Source of the DNA: JAERML01 sp035687895
GTDB lineage: Bacteria; Bacteroidota; Ignavibacteria; UBA10030; UBA6906
Assembly (NCBI GenBank): GCA_035687895.1
Contig: DASRUE010000058.1
Location: forward strand, 1 to 8,637
Direction of reading: 5' to 3'
DNA length: 8,637 nucleotides
A program made the translations under genes and the position numbers. Positions 1-7,251 of this stretch are shown here, one piece after another. Position 1 is the stretch's first letter, and every line of letters begins with the position of its first letter. The notes under the pieces are model-generated. The model did not search any database. It saw nothing but the letters and a program-made list of their open reading frames with translations, and was not told where the DNA came from.

Positions 1-402
1 TGGGCAAAGGAGTTCTACAATCAACTCCTGGCCAACATCAAGAACGGCGACACACGCACATTCAACAAAGACAAGTGGAGCCCCGACACGTGGCCGTCCG
101 AAGCAAAAGGGGTCGGCTTAAGCGAAGCACCACGTGGCGCCCTCGCTCACTGGATTGTCATTAAGGACAAGAAGATTGAGAACTACCAGCTCGTCGTGCC
201 AAGCACGTGGAATGCCTCGCCACGCGACGCCAAGGGTCAACGGTCCGCGTACGAAGCTTCTCTCATCGGTACGCCGGTGAAGAATCCGGACCAGCCGCTG
301 GAGATTCTCCGGACAATCCACTCGTTCGATCCGTGCATCGCATGTGCCGTGCATTTGTATGACGAGAAAGGACGGTACGTTCACCAAATCAGTACGTTCT
401 GA
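1..402 (+). CDS. hyaB: [NiFe] hydrogenase large subunit, C-terminal part (5' end outside window)
   Basis: This is the last 133 codons of the NiFe-binding subunit of a membrane-bound uptake hydrogenase, open from base 1 to a TGA at 400-402. The C-terminal metal-binding motif D-P-C-I-A-C-A-V-H is encoded at 328-354. Its two cysteines (codons at 334 and 343) are the second pair of thiolates that hold the Ni-Fe centre, and its final His is the residue after which large subunits are cut during maturation. Fifteen residues follow that His, a normal length for the C-terminal peptide removed by the HyaD/HupD-type endopeptidase. Known family role: H2 oxidation together with an FeS small subunit, facing the periplasm. 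The next gene is the cytochrome b partner, so this is a group 1 respiratory hydrogenase. The symbol follows the Hya naming; HupL and HydB are equivalent names. The small subunit is presumably upstream, outside the window. Confidence 0.95.
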   Translation, partial: WAKEFYNQLLANIKNGDTRTFNKDKWSPDTWPSEAKGVGLSEAPRGALAHWIVIKDKKIENYQLVVPSTWNASPRDAKGQRSAYEASLIGTPVKNPDQPLEILRTIHSFDPCIACAVHLYDEKGRYVHQISTF

Positions 403-405
403 CAA

Positions 406-477
406 GCACCGCAGCGAGAAAATGAGACGCAGAGGTTGTTGAGAACTATCGCGCGTTACTCTGCGTCTCTGCGGTGC
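406..477. repeat. Long two-part hairpin between hydrogenase genes (dispersed intergenic palindrome)
   Basis: The 94-bp gap between the large subunit and the cytochrome gene is almost filled by an imperfect palindrome. The outer stem GCACCGCA (406-413) pairs with TGCGGTGC (470-477), and the inner stem GAGACGCAGAG (424-434) pairs perfectly with CTCTGCGTCTC (459-469). There is a 10-base bulge on the left side only and a 24-base apical loop. The words CTCTGCGTCTC and CTGCGGTG resemble a family of intergenic repeats I recall from many environmental bacterial genomes; this is memory, not a search. No T-run follows, so it is not an ordinary terminator. In the polycistronic mRNA it could stabilise the upstream message or limit read-through into the cytochrome gene; that role is inferred. 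Confidence 0.75.
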
Positions 478-496
478 ATATTCATAGGAGATTGGT

Positions 497-1174
497 ATGA
501 ACAACACACTCATTACCCGCGTGTACGTGTGGCAGTTGCCAGTGCGATTCTATCACTGGATCAACGCTCTCGCAGTAACCACACTTTGCATTACAGGATA
601 CTTCATCGGATGGCCGCTCTCGCTTCAGACCAGCGGTGAAGCATCCTTCAGTTACTGGTTTGGCACCATACGGTTCATCCATTTCGTCACTGCATTCGTG
701 TTCTTCTTCAACTTCCTGTACAGAATTTACTGGGGCTTCGTCGGGAACAAATACGCTGACTGGCGCAACTTTATACTCTTGAAGAAAGAGAAATGGCAGG
801 AAATCAAAGATGTGCTTGCCGTTGATATCTTGCAGGCGCGCATCAAGCCGCTTGGGTCCGTTGGGCATAACGCTCTGGCAGGGTTAACGTACTTCATTTC
901 ATTTCTTGCTTTTCTGTTCCAATGCGTCACGGGGTTTGGCATGTACGCTGCAATGAGCCATTCCTGGTTGCCCCAGATGTTTGCCTGGATCGTACCGTTG
1001 ATGGGAGGGGATTTTGCTGTCCGCCAATGGCATCACATGATGATGTGGTTCTTCATTGTGTTCTCCATGGTTCACGTGTACCTGGTGTTCTATCATGATT
1101 ATGTTGAACGGCGGGGTGTCACATCGTCCATGGTTGGCGGGTGGAAGTTCATTGAGCGAGAGCATCGGTCGTAA
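497..1174 (+). CDS. hyaC: Ni/Fe-hydrogenase b-type cytochrome subunit
   Basis: A 225-residue integral membrane dihaem cytochrome b that anchors the hydrogenase heterodimer and passes electrons to the quinone pool. ATG at 497 is preceded by AGGAG (486-490) with 6-nt spacing. The N-terminus (V-W-Q-L-P-V-R-F-Y-H-W near residues 11-21) is the family signature. Four hydrophobic segments lie near residues 20-40, 58-80, 125-150 and 177-200. The likely haem-ligand histidines are H20, H62, H179 (in R-Q-W-H-H) and H193. The 14-residue spacing of the last pair matches the family pattern, as does the spacing of the first pair. Length is close to the usual value of about 230. It lies 94 bp after the large subunit in the same direction, so they probably share an operon. 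The protease and hyp genes that often follow are absent within this window. Confidence 0.95.
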   Translation: MNNTLITRVYVWQLPVRFYHWINALAVTTLCITGYFIGWPLSLQTSGEASFSYWFGTIRFIHFVTAFVFFFNFLYRIYWGFVGNKYADWRNFILLKKEKWQEIKDVLAVDILQARIKPLGSVGHNALAGLTYFISFLAFLFQCVTGFGMYAAMSHSWLPQMFAWIVPLMGGDFAVRQWHHMMMWFFIVFSMVHVYLVFYHDYVERRGVTSSMVGGWKFIEREHRS

Positions 1175-1200
1175 GCAGACGCGTTGAAACAAACACGAGC

Positions 1201-1251
1201 GGAGAGTTATCGATGTCGGTGAGCGTGAAGAGACTCCTGCTGCTGAAGTAA
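1201..1251 (+). pseudogene. Possible remnant of a T9SS C-terminal sorting domain
   Basis: A 12-codon reading frame (ATG 1213 to TAA 1249-1251) encodes a peptide ending V-S-V-K-R-L-L-L-L-K. The large protease in this window ends V-S-V-K-K-M-L-M-L-K, so 7 of the last 10 residues are identical and both stop directly after the Lys. A basic-hydrophobic ending of this kind is the usual last strand of T9SS type A sorting domains. Upstream, the frame stays open but the rest of the domain (for example the G-V-Y-x-Y-R motif) is absent, so this looks like the 3' stub of a deleted gene. GGAGAG (1201-1206) sits 6 nt before the ATG, so a tiny translated peptide cannot be excluded. The terminator-like hairpin just downstream fits a former gene end. 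Chance similarity is possible because the match is short. Confidence 0.45.
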
Positions 1252-1278
1252 ATGAGTTGATAATTCAGGAAACGAAAG

Positions 1279-1310
1279 GCGGGGTCTCATGAGGTGCCCG
1301 CTCGTATTTT
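1279..1310 (+). terminator. Terminator-like hairpin after the hydrogenase operon
   Basis: GCGGG (1279-1283) can pair with CCCGC (1297-1301), and the self-complementary CTCATGAG lies in the loop region. T-rich TCGTATTTT follows (1302-1310). The stem is short and the T-run interrupted, so efficiency is uncertain. On the opposite strand the hairpin is followed by CTTTCGTTT, so it could work in both directions. Confidence 0.4.
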
Positions 1311-1607
1311 CACAATGCCCTCTATACATTCTTCTGAACCCCTCAGGCGAACCCGTTTCTTCCCCCTCTCCCCGTGACCTTTGTTGCAGCACGTACATGC
1401 AACACGACGGCCCGTTTCGTCAAAACCGGAACATGTCTTCTTCGATTCTCGATCACAGATGAGCAATGTCCGGGGCACATGAGTCCAAGGGAGAACATGA
1501 CCTGAAACAAATGGTAGTGGAAGAAGTGGATCAAGTGGGGTATATTGAAAAGGTGCGTCCAGCACAACATTGTGAACAATCAATCCATCTCACAGACCAA
1601 CGGTCGT

Positions 1608-1613
1608 AAGGAG
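1608..1613 (+). promoter_or_regulatory. Ribosome binding site deciding the GTG start of the S8 protease
   Basis: AAGGAG lies 6 nt before a GTG at 1620-1622. Translation from this GTG begins directly with a classical signal peptide, whereas the upstream ATG at 1545 would bury that peptide behind 25 polar residues and has no comparable site. Confidence 0.8.
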
Positions 1614-1619
1614 ATACAG

Positions 1620-4600
1620 GTGAGAACAAGTCTTACTATTTTCGCTCTTGTGTTGTCTTCAAGCATTGCCTTCACCCAGCATATTGCTCCTCTCGGGAGG
1701 CTGCTGGACGGGTACTACACGCGAATGTCAGATCAGGATGAGGTGATCATCTGGATCTACTTCACAGACAAAGGAGCAGGAGCCGAACAGAAGATGGCAG
1801 TCGCTCCGACGGCATATCTCTCGGAGAGAGCAATCCAGCGAAGACAAAAGGCGCTGAAGACCTCTCAGGTCATCGATATGGCGGATGTTCTCCTTGAGCA
1901 ATCATACGTCGACCAAATCAAGGTGATGGTGAGGCAGTTTCGTCATCAAGTGAAATGGTTCAACGCCGCGAGCGCCGTGGCGACGAGGGCACAAATCGAG
2001 CAGATACGCCGGCTGCCGTTCGTCCGTGAAGTCGACGCCGTTGTTCGATACACAACGGGAGAGGTCGAGACGCGGGACGCACCAGCAATTCTCCCTCCGG
2101 TGTTCCCCGCTCATCCGGATACGTCGTTCAGTTATGGCGGATCGTTGACGCAGAACCAGCAAATCAATACGGTCGCCGTGCACAACCTCGGTATTACGGG
2201 CCAGGGGGTGTTGATAGGAGTCTTCGACGACGCCTTTCCGAACCTGAATCACCCGGCACTTGCAACACGACCGATCGTTGCACGATACGACTTTGTCGAT
2301 AACAGTCCCATCCTCGGCACGAACGATTCTCATGGGCAGGAGACATTTTCAACCGTTGGAGGATTTCAGAACGGGGCCCACATTGGCCCGGCCTTTGGTG
2401 CATCCTTTGTTCTTGCGCGGACCGAAGACGTGAATAGCGAAACACCCATCGAAGAAGACAACTGGGCTCGTGCCATCATCTGGGCCGATAGTATCGGGAT
2501 CGATGTTTCGAGTACATCACTGGGCTACAATGATCCAACCGGCCCGTATGACGCTCCCTGGCCTTCCTATGGCTGGCAAGATATGAACGGCTCGACCACG
2601 GTGATCACACGAGCTGCAGACCGGGCGGCTGCCCTGGGCATCACGGTTGTGAATTCGGCCGGCAATGCAGGCGACAACGCAAGCCATAACACGCTCGGTG
2701 CCCCCGCGGATGGGTTCAATGTTATTTCGGCCGGAGCCGTCTCTTCATCGGGAGCCCGAGTATCGTTCAGCGCGGTTGGGCCGACTGCCGATGGCCGGAT
2801 TAAGCCGGACATTATGGCGATGGGATCAGGAGTCCAGGTAGCCCTCGGGCCTTCCGGGTACAGCTCCGCAAGCGGCACGTCATTTTCCTGTCCGCTCTCT
2901 GCGGGAGTGGCCGCTCTCGTCATCAGCGGCAACCTCAATTTCAATCTGACCCCCTTCCAAGTGCGCGAGGCAATGCGGCAAACCGCAAGTCAGCCGAACA
3001 ACCCGGACCGCCTGATGGGATGGGGAATCCTCAACGCATTCAACGCGGTTCACTATGCCTGGATCGAACACATTCCGCTTTCCACTACGGAGGATACCAC
3101 AGCACGTCCCGTTCTCGTCAGCATCAAGTCACGCATACCGCTGGTCATGGACTCAACGCGGGTCCTCTATGGCATAGGTGGAAGTTTCACCAACAGCGCG
3201 GCGTTGACCCCGACCGGCAATCCCAACGAGTATAGTGCGCAGATTCCTTACCTTGGATCGGGCGTCAATGTCACGTATTACATCAGGACGAGGAACGCAT
3301 ACGTTGCAACCCGCTTGCCGTTGACCGGTTCCTACAGCTATCAAGTTGGACAAGACCTGACAGGACCGACGATTGTTCATCGTGATCTTGGCAATCAGGC
3401 GCTCTCAGGCTGGCCGCCGCAGGTCTCGGCAACCGTGACAGATCTGAGCGGAGTCGATACGGTCACAGTCCAAAGCACACTCAACGGAGTAGTCCAACCT
3501 TCATTCTCATTGCCATTGGTGAATGGCGTGTACACAGACACGCTGCATATCAGTGGGAGTCAGGTGCAGGCAGGGGACTCAATCTCCTATCGCATTCTCG
3601 CTACTGACCGGAGCCGGCAACACAATGTGTCGACGTATCCGGTGTCCAGCGAGGTGAGGCTTTTTGTCCTCGACTATTACAACCGGAACACCACGTTTGA
3701 CGAGTCGCCATCCAACTTTACCGGCACGAACGACTGGCAATGGGGAACTCCATCGGGGGCATCCCCGCACGCTCACAGCGGCACGCGGTGCTGGGGGACT
3801 ATTCTTTCCGGTAACTACGCTCAAGGACCGCGGCTCTCATCTTTGACCATGCCGCTTTCCCGCGTGTTCTCCAATCGACCATTGTTCTCCTTCTGGCAGT
3901 GGTACGAAATCCAGAGCCGCTACGATGGTGGCAACGTAAAGATCTCTGTCAACCACGGACCATATCAGGTCATCCAGCCAGTCGGGGGTTATTCCCCCCA
4001 GATAATATACAACGGTTTCGGAAATCCTCTCGGTGGGCAGGCAGGGTACACAAGTGCTGGCGGAACATCATGGTCGAAGGCAACGTTCGACCTCACCGGT
4101 ATTGCCAGTGAGGGAGATTCCATTGCCATCAGGCTTGATTTCGGCGCGGACAACTCCATTCAGTACAGGGGATGGTACATCGATGATTTCTTCAGCGATG
4201 GTATAAGCGGTCCGCCTCCATCCATCGCCGCAAACCTCGGCGTCGACCGCGACACTGTCGACTTCGGCAATGTCCCCATCGGACAGACGGATTCCTCGCG
4301 GAGCGTTCTTGTGACGAACTTCGGCCAGACGGCACTGAACGTCACCAACATCAGCACGAGCAATCCGGCATTCAGCGTGAACAGAACGTCGTTCTCTCTC
4401 AACTATCTGGACACACTGCGGGTCAAGCTCTATTTCACCGCTCCCACCCCGGGAGGGCAGAGGATCGCAACGCTGACATTCACATCGAATTCCACTCCAC
4501 CGGCACCCCTCGTTCAATTGCGCGCCATGAGCATTGGTCAGGCAAGCCTTGTTGCCGTACCCGACACATTCTACTTCAGGCGGTTGCCGGGATCTGATAC

Positions 4601-5870
4601 AACCCGAACATCCTTCCAGATCAGAAACCCGGGCACCGATACGCTGCGGTACACCATTAACGAGACCACGAGTTCCTTGCTTCAGGAAGCACAGGCAATT
4701 GAACGCAGTATGACGCAACAACAGACGGTCGCCGTCTCCAAAGGTGCACCGGATATAAGCCCGGGCGAAATCGATAGCTCGGGTGGTCCGGACGCGTTTG
4801 GATACCGCTGGATTGACAGCGATTCTCCGGGCGGACCGACATTCAACTGGGTCGATATCAACACCGTTGGAACGCAGATCACCTCGTGGACAGGAACATC
4901 CGATGACGGCTACGCCACGGCTCCCTTCCCGTTTTCATTCTCGTTCTATGGCACCGCGTTCACCGGCAACATACGCGTGTGCACGAACGGGTTCCTGAGC
5001 TTCACGTCAACGCTGACAGACTACACGAACCTGGCGATACCAAGCACGACAGCTCCGTTGAATGGTATCTTCCCGTTCTGGGATGACCTCGACCTCTCGA
5101 GCAGCGGCGCCGTCTATTACTACTATGACATTGCAAACAACCGGTTCATCGTGGAGTATCTCAATGTGCCCCACTTCAGTTCCGGTGGTCCGTACACGTT
5201 CGAGGTCATCTTCAGGCCGGATGGCACACTCTTGTATCAGTACCGGACGATGGACCTGGCGCTCGTCAACAGTTCAACCATTGGAATTCAAAATGCGAGC
5301 GGAACAGTTGCACTGCAGGTAGTCTACGGCAGCAACTACGTGCACAACAACCTGGCAATTCTGCTGACCACGGACATCCTGCCCTGGGCGTCAACCAACC
5401 CGACAAGCGGTGTCATCGCACCCGGAGATAGCGCTGCAGTGGAGCTGCGGATCCATCCATCGGGGTTGAGGACAGACACCCTGTATTCTGGCAGACTCAG
5501 AATAACCGGCAACACGCCGGACATTGGGGTACTCCGTGTGGGTCTGCAAACCTCCAACCCGGTCAGTGTCGGCGAGGCTGGCGAGGTCCCAACGGCGTTC
5601 GTCCTTGAACAGAACTACCCCAACCCGTTCAACCCACAAACTCGCATCCGGTTCTCTCTCATAGCAATGGAGCAAGTCCGGTTGCATATCTTTGACATTC
5701 TCGGTCGAAGGGTGCGAACAATGGTGAATGAACAACTTCCTGCCGGCAGACATGAGGTTGTCTGGGATGGGAAAGGTGATCACGGTGAGCAGCTTGCCAG
5801 TGGCGTCTATGTCTATCGCATTGCGGCCGGCTCGTTCGTGAGTGTGAAGAAGATGTTGATGCTCAAGTAA
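1620..5870 (+). CDS. Secreted subtilisin-like (S8) serine protease with T9SS C-terminal sorting domain
   Basis: A 1416-residue multidomain exoprotein. Residues 1-20 are a Sec signal peptide (basic start, hydrophobic core, cut near A17-Q20). Residues 40-180 resemble the propeptide of Bacteroidota/Chlorobi S8 proteases, with the W-I-Y-F-T-D-K-G and L-S-E-R-A-I-Q-R-R signatures. The peptidase domain (about 195-480) has all catalytic residues: D203 in G-V-F-D-D, H238 in D-S-H-G, oxyanion N349 in S-A-G-N and S421 in S-G-T-S-F-S. Then come Ig-like regions (about 500-680), a jelly-roll-like module starting N-D-W-Q-W-G-T-P (about 692-862), a choice-of-anchor/ASH-type domain (about 872-962), a beta-rich module with D-A-F-G-Y-R-W-I-D (about 1058-1250), and the type A T9SS tail (about 1322-1416) with N-Y-P-N-P-F-N-P at 1332-1339. 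It is probably exported across the outer membrane by T9SS and attached or released at the surface. Substrate is unknown. It is monocistronic by spacing. Confidence 0.93.
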   Translation: MRTSLTIFALVLSSSIAFTQHIAPLGRLLDGYYTRMSDQDEVIIWIYFTDKGAGAEQKMAVAPTAYLSERAIQRRQKALKTSQVIDMADVLLEQSYVDQIKVMVRQFRHQVKWFNAASAVATRAQIEQIRRLPFVREVDAVVRYTTGEVETRDAPAILPPVFPAHPDTSFSYGGSLTQNQQINTVAVHNLGITGQGVLIGVFDDAFPNLNHPALATRPIVARYDFVDNSPILGTNDSHGQETFSTVGGFQNGAHIGPAFGASFVLARTEDVNSETPIEEDNWARAIIWADSIGIDVSSTSLGYNDPTGPYDAPWPSYGWQDMNGSTTVITRAADRAAALGITVVNSAGNAGDNASHNTLGAPADGFNVISAGAVSSSGARVSFSAVGPTADGRIKPDIMAMGSGVQVALGPSGYSSASGTSFSCPLSAGVAALVISGNLNFNLTPFQVREAMRQTASQPNNPDRLMGWGILNAFNAVHYAWIEHIPLSTTEDTTARPVLVSIKSRIPLVMDSTRVLYGIGGSFTNSAALTPTGNPNEYSAQIPYLGSGVNVTYYIRTRNAYVATRLPLTGSYSYQVGQDLTGPTIVHRDLGNQALSGWPPQVSATVTDLSGVDTVTVQSTLNGVVQPSFSLPLVNGVYTDTLHISGSQVQAGDSISYRILATDRSRQHNVSTYPVSSEVRLFVLDYYNRNTTFDESPSNFTGTNDWQWGTPSGASPHAHSGTRCWGTILSGNYAQGPRLSSLTMPLSRVFSNRPLFSFWQWYEIQSRYDGGNVKISVNHGPYQVIQPVGGYSPQIIYNGFGNPLGGQAGYTSAGGTSWSKATFDLTGIASEGDSIAIRLDFGADNSIQYRGWYIDDFFSDGISGPPPSIAANLGVDRDTVDFGNVPIGQTDSSRSVLVTNFGQTALNVTNISTSNPAFSVNRTSFSLNYLDTLRVKLYFTAPTPGGQRIATLTFTSNSTPPAPLVQLRAMSIGQASLVAVPDTFYFRRLPGSDTTRTSFQIRNPGTDTLRYTINETTSSLLQEAQAIERSMTQQQTVAVSKGAPDISPGEIDSSGGPDAFGYRWIDSDSPGGPTFNWVDINTVGTQITSWTGTSDDGYATAPFPFSFSFYGTAFTGNIRVCTNGFLSFTSTLTDYTNLAIPSTTAPLNGIFPFWDDLDLSSSGAVYYYYDIANNRFIVEYLNVPHFSSGGPYTFEVIFRPDGTLLYQYRTMDLALVNSSTIGIQNASGTVALQVVYGSNYVHNNLAILLTTDILPWASTNPTSGVIAPGDSAAVELRIHPSGLRTDTLYSGRLRITGNTPDIGVLRVGLQTSNPVSVGEAGEVPTAFVLEQNYPNPFNPQTRIRFSLIAMEQVRLHIFDILGRRVRTMVNEQLPAGRHEVVWDGKGDHGEQLASGVYVYRIAAGSFVSVKKMLMLK

Positions 5871-6353
5871 AAGTTATTGTGCTGATACACCGGCACTACA
5901 TGCGCCAATCGTGGGACAGCATTCGTTGGTAGGAGCGCTGATGGCAATGGTGTGCCTCTATCTGTCCTCGACTGCGGTAGGCTTCAAATGCGCCGTCTTA
6001 TTATTCGGTGACGCCAGATAGGCACTATTCCACCTGAATCCCCATCGAAGCGTCAATAAGAGCAATTGCATATCTCCCGCTTTTCCGCTACCTTTTTTCA
6101 AATGCCCGCACGCCCGGATCTATCACGGGCTTTTGTTGAGGGTCTTGTCGTGCAGCAATGAGTTCATCCAACCCCCTTGAGCGGACTCTGTTCGAACACT
6201 GAGAACAGCCGGCAGGCCTCCCTGGACCTTCCCATAGGCTATCACACACTGGGTATGTCTCATTACCGTCCCATCGAGTACGCGAGGCGCACATTGGTGT
6301 TTGCGGCAAAACATCCCGTTGGATGATTGCGCTGGATACCACCAAAGTAAACC
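5871..6353. other. Intergenic region without a convincing gene
   Basis: These 483 bp separate the protease from the ORF6N island. The only structure I can support is a small hairpin with a T-tract at 6112-6134. Open frames on the minus strand (6088-6378, 6123-6494) overlap each other and the ORF6N gene, have atypical composition and no recognisable family, so I treat the region as non-coding or very degraded. Confidence 0.5.
6112..6134 (+). terminator. Weak terminator-like hairpin
   Basis: GCCCG (6112-6116) and CGGGC (6126-6130) form a 5-bp GC stem with a 9-base loop, followed directly by TTTT then GTT. It lies about 240 bp after the protease stop, so it would be a distal terminator at best. 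A second GCCCG at 6104-6108 offers an alternative left arm. Confidence 0.35.
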
Positions 6354-6605
6354 ATGAAAGCAACCACCGTTCTTGCACCAGTCGATGAACTCATCATTAC
6401 CGTTCGGGGACACAAGGTGATTCTCGCTGCCGATCTTGCGCGCATTTACGGTGTGCAGGCAAAAGTGTTGAACCAGGCTGTCAAACGGAATCACAGCAAG
6501 TTTCCACCTGACTTTGTTTTTCAGCTCACTCCTCAGGAAGCAAAGACGCTCCCTCGTTCAAGGTCTCAGTCTGTGACCTTGAAGCGCGGGCAGAATATCA
6601 AGTGA
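6354..6605 (+). pseudogene. ORF6N-domain protein, truncated copy 1
   Basis: An 83-residue frame with a clear ORF6N N-terminal half: V-R-G-H-K-V-I-L near residues 17-24, D-L-A-R-I-Y-G-V near 27-34, the basic A-V-K-R-N segment near 42-46 and F-P-P-D-F-V-F-Q-L-T near 50-59. The family normally continues after the R-G-Q segment with a Y-x-P-Y-A-F-T-E-Q-G-V-A-M motif and a helical tail. Here the frame runs into TGA (6603-6605) straight after R-G-Q-N-I-K, and the following bases are not ORF6N. It is less than half the length of the intact copy at 6639-7187. ORF6N is a putative DNA-binding domain of phage-type antirepressors related in role to KilA-N and BRO. The fragment may still be translated, but no strong ribosome site precedes the ATG. 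A start further upstream cannot be excluded. Confidence 0.8.
6557..6583. repeat. Palindrome inside ORF6N copy 1
   Basis: Arms TTCAAGGTCTCA (6557-6568) and TGTGACCTTGAA (6572-6583) around a GTC centre; 11 of 12 positions pair (one T-T mismatch). It encodes the R-S-Q-S-V-T-L-K segment. A palindrome occupies the same codon position in the other ORF6N copies with different arm sequences. Confidence 0.85.
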
Positions 6606-6621
6606 CAGCTGGCGGCATAGA
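6560..6621 (+). repeat. 62-bp direct repeat, copy A
   Basis: Matches 7938-7999 with 2 mismatches; the last 52 bp (6570-6621) are identical. It covers the palindrome, the codons for S-V-T-L-K-R-G-Q-N-I-K, the premature TGA, and 16 bases of non-ORF6N sequence (CAGCTGGCGGCATAGA). Homology begins at the left edge of the palindrome. Copy A leads into the start of the intact ORF6N gene. Confidence 0.95.
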
Positions 6622-6638
6622 CCGAGGGCATGAAGAAG

Positions 6639-7187
6639 ATGGCAACACCAAAGGCATTGGTTCCCGAAGTCATAGAGAGAAGAATCCTCTTGCTCCGCGG
6701 CCACAAAGTCATGCTCGATTTCCATCTCGCGGATCTCTACGGTGTGGAAACAAAAAGCCTGAAACGTGCCGTAAAGAGGAACGTTGATCGCTTCCCGGCT
6801 GACTTTTGCTTTGAACTTTCTACTGAAGAGATGGAAAACTTGAGGTACCAATTTGGCACCTCAAACCGGGGTGGTCGTCGGTATCCTTCTTATGCTTTTA
6901 CCGAACAAGGCGTTGCAATGCTTTCGAGCGTTTTGAACAGCAAGCGTGCTGTTCATGTGAACATTGAGATCATGCGGGCGTTCGTTCGCTTGCGGGAAAT
7001 CCTCTCGACGCATAAGGACCTTGCACGCAAGCTAGAGGAACTGGAGAAGAAGTACGACGAGCAATTTGCAGTTGTCTTTCGGGCTATCAGGGAACTCATG
7101 GCCCCGGCAGAACGACCACCGAAAAGGCGTATCGGTTTTGGTGTGGAAGAGCCAAAAGTGAAGTATCGAATCGCGAGGAAGAAGTAA
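6639..7187 (+). CDS. ORF6N-domain protein, intact copy
   Basis: A 182-residue protein with the full ORF6N layout: V-I-E-R-R-I-L-L-L-R-G-H-K-V-M-L-D (residues 11-27), L-A-D-L-Y-G-V (30-36), A-V-K-R-N then R-F-P-A-D-F (about 46-58), the variable R-Y-Q-F-G-T-S segment (69-75), and Y-A-F-T-E-Q-G-V-A-M-L-S-S-V-L (about 85-99). A charged, probably coiled-coil helix (about 117-150) and a very basic C-terminus ending K-Y-R-I-A-R-K-K follow. The family is a putative DNA-binding domain found in phages and widespread bacterial islands; the cellular role is unknown. I chose ATG 6639 over ATG 6630: GAGGG (6624-6628) gives 10-nt spacing, and the paralogue at 8280 aligns its TTG start exactly with 6639 (A at position 2, L-V-P-E at 7-10). 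No phage structural genes are nearby. Confidence 0.88.
   Translation: MATPKALVPEVIERRILLLRGHKVMLDFHLADLYGVETKSLKRAVKRNVDRFPADFCFELSTEEMENLRYQFGTSNRGGRRYPSYAFTEQGVAMLSSVLNSKRAVHVNIEIMRAFVRLREILSTHKDLARKLEELEKKYDEQFAVVFRAIRELMAPAERPPKRRIGFGVEEPKVKYRIARKK
6840..6864. repeat. Palindrome inside the intact ORF6N gene
   Basis: Arms TTGAGGTACCA (6840-6850) and TGGCACCTCAA (6854-6864) around an ATT centre; 10 of 11 pairs match (one A-C mismatch at 6847/6857). It encodes the L-R-Y-Q-F-G-T-S-N segment, the same codon position as the palindromes in the other copies. Confidence 0.85.
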
Positions 7188-7238
7188 CATCAGCATGCCT
7201 GCGGATAGTATTCACAATTCACGTCTTTATTCATCTCC

Positions 7239-7246
7239 AAAGGAGG
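7239..7246 (+). promoter_or_regulatory. Strong ribosome binding site deciding the 7252 start
   Basis: AAAGGAGG, a near-complete anti-Shine-Dalgarno match, ends 5 nt before the ATG at 7252. The in-frame ATG at 7195 would add 19 polar residues in front of a hydrophobic N-terminus and would place this site inside the coding region, so 7252 is preferred. Confidence 0.85.
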
Positions 7247-7251
7247 TTCTC

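Larger units (their letters stand above)
1175..1619. other. Intergenic region between hydrogenase operon and S8 protease
   Basis: These 445 bp have no convincing full gene. They hold a likely fossil of a T9SS gene end (1201-1251), a terminator-like hairpin (1279-1310), and an inverted repeat with arms TGTTGCA (1382-1388) and TGCAACA (1398-1404) around a 9-base spacer that could be a regulator site. The open frame can be extended upstream of the protease to an ATG at 1545, but those 25 codons do not look like protein (see the protease entry). I could not assign a promoter with confidence. Confidence 0.6.

Noticed and set aside
118..513. A 131-codon minus-strand open frame over the hydrogenase large subunit
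   Set aside because: It overlaps the conserved Ni-binding motif region on the other strand and has no recognisable features.
1545..1619. N-terminal extension of the protease from ATG 1545
   Set aside because: The 25 extra residues are polar, would mask the signal peptide and lack a ribosome site; GTG 1620 has AAGGAG at ideal spacing.
4068..4721. A 217-codon minus-strand open frame inside the protease gene
   Set aside because: It is antisense to well-supported coding sequence with clear domains, and its translation is Cys/Arg-rich and featureless: a shadow frame.
6088..6494. Two overlapping minus-strand open frames
   Set aside because: No family resemblance, odd Cys/Arg-rich composition, and they run antisense into the ORF6N gene. 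I tried reading them as an alkyltransferase or transposase remnant and found no sustained match.
7195..7251. N-terminal extension of the membrane protein from ATG 7195
   Set aside because: It would place a near-perfect AAAGGAGG inside the coding sequence and precede the first membrane helix with a polar stretch.
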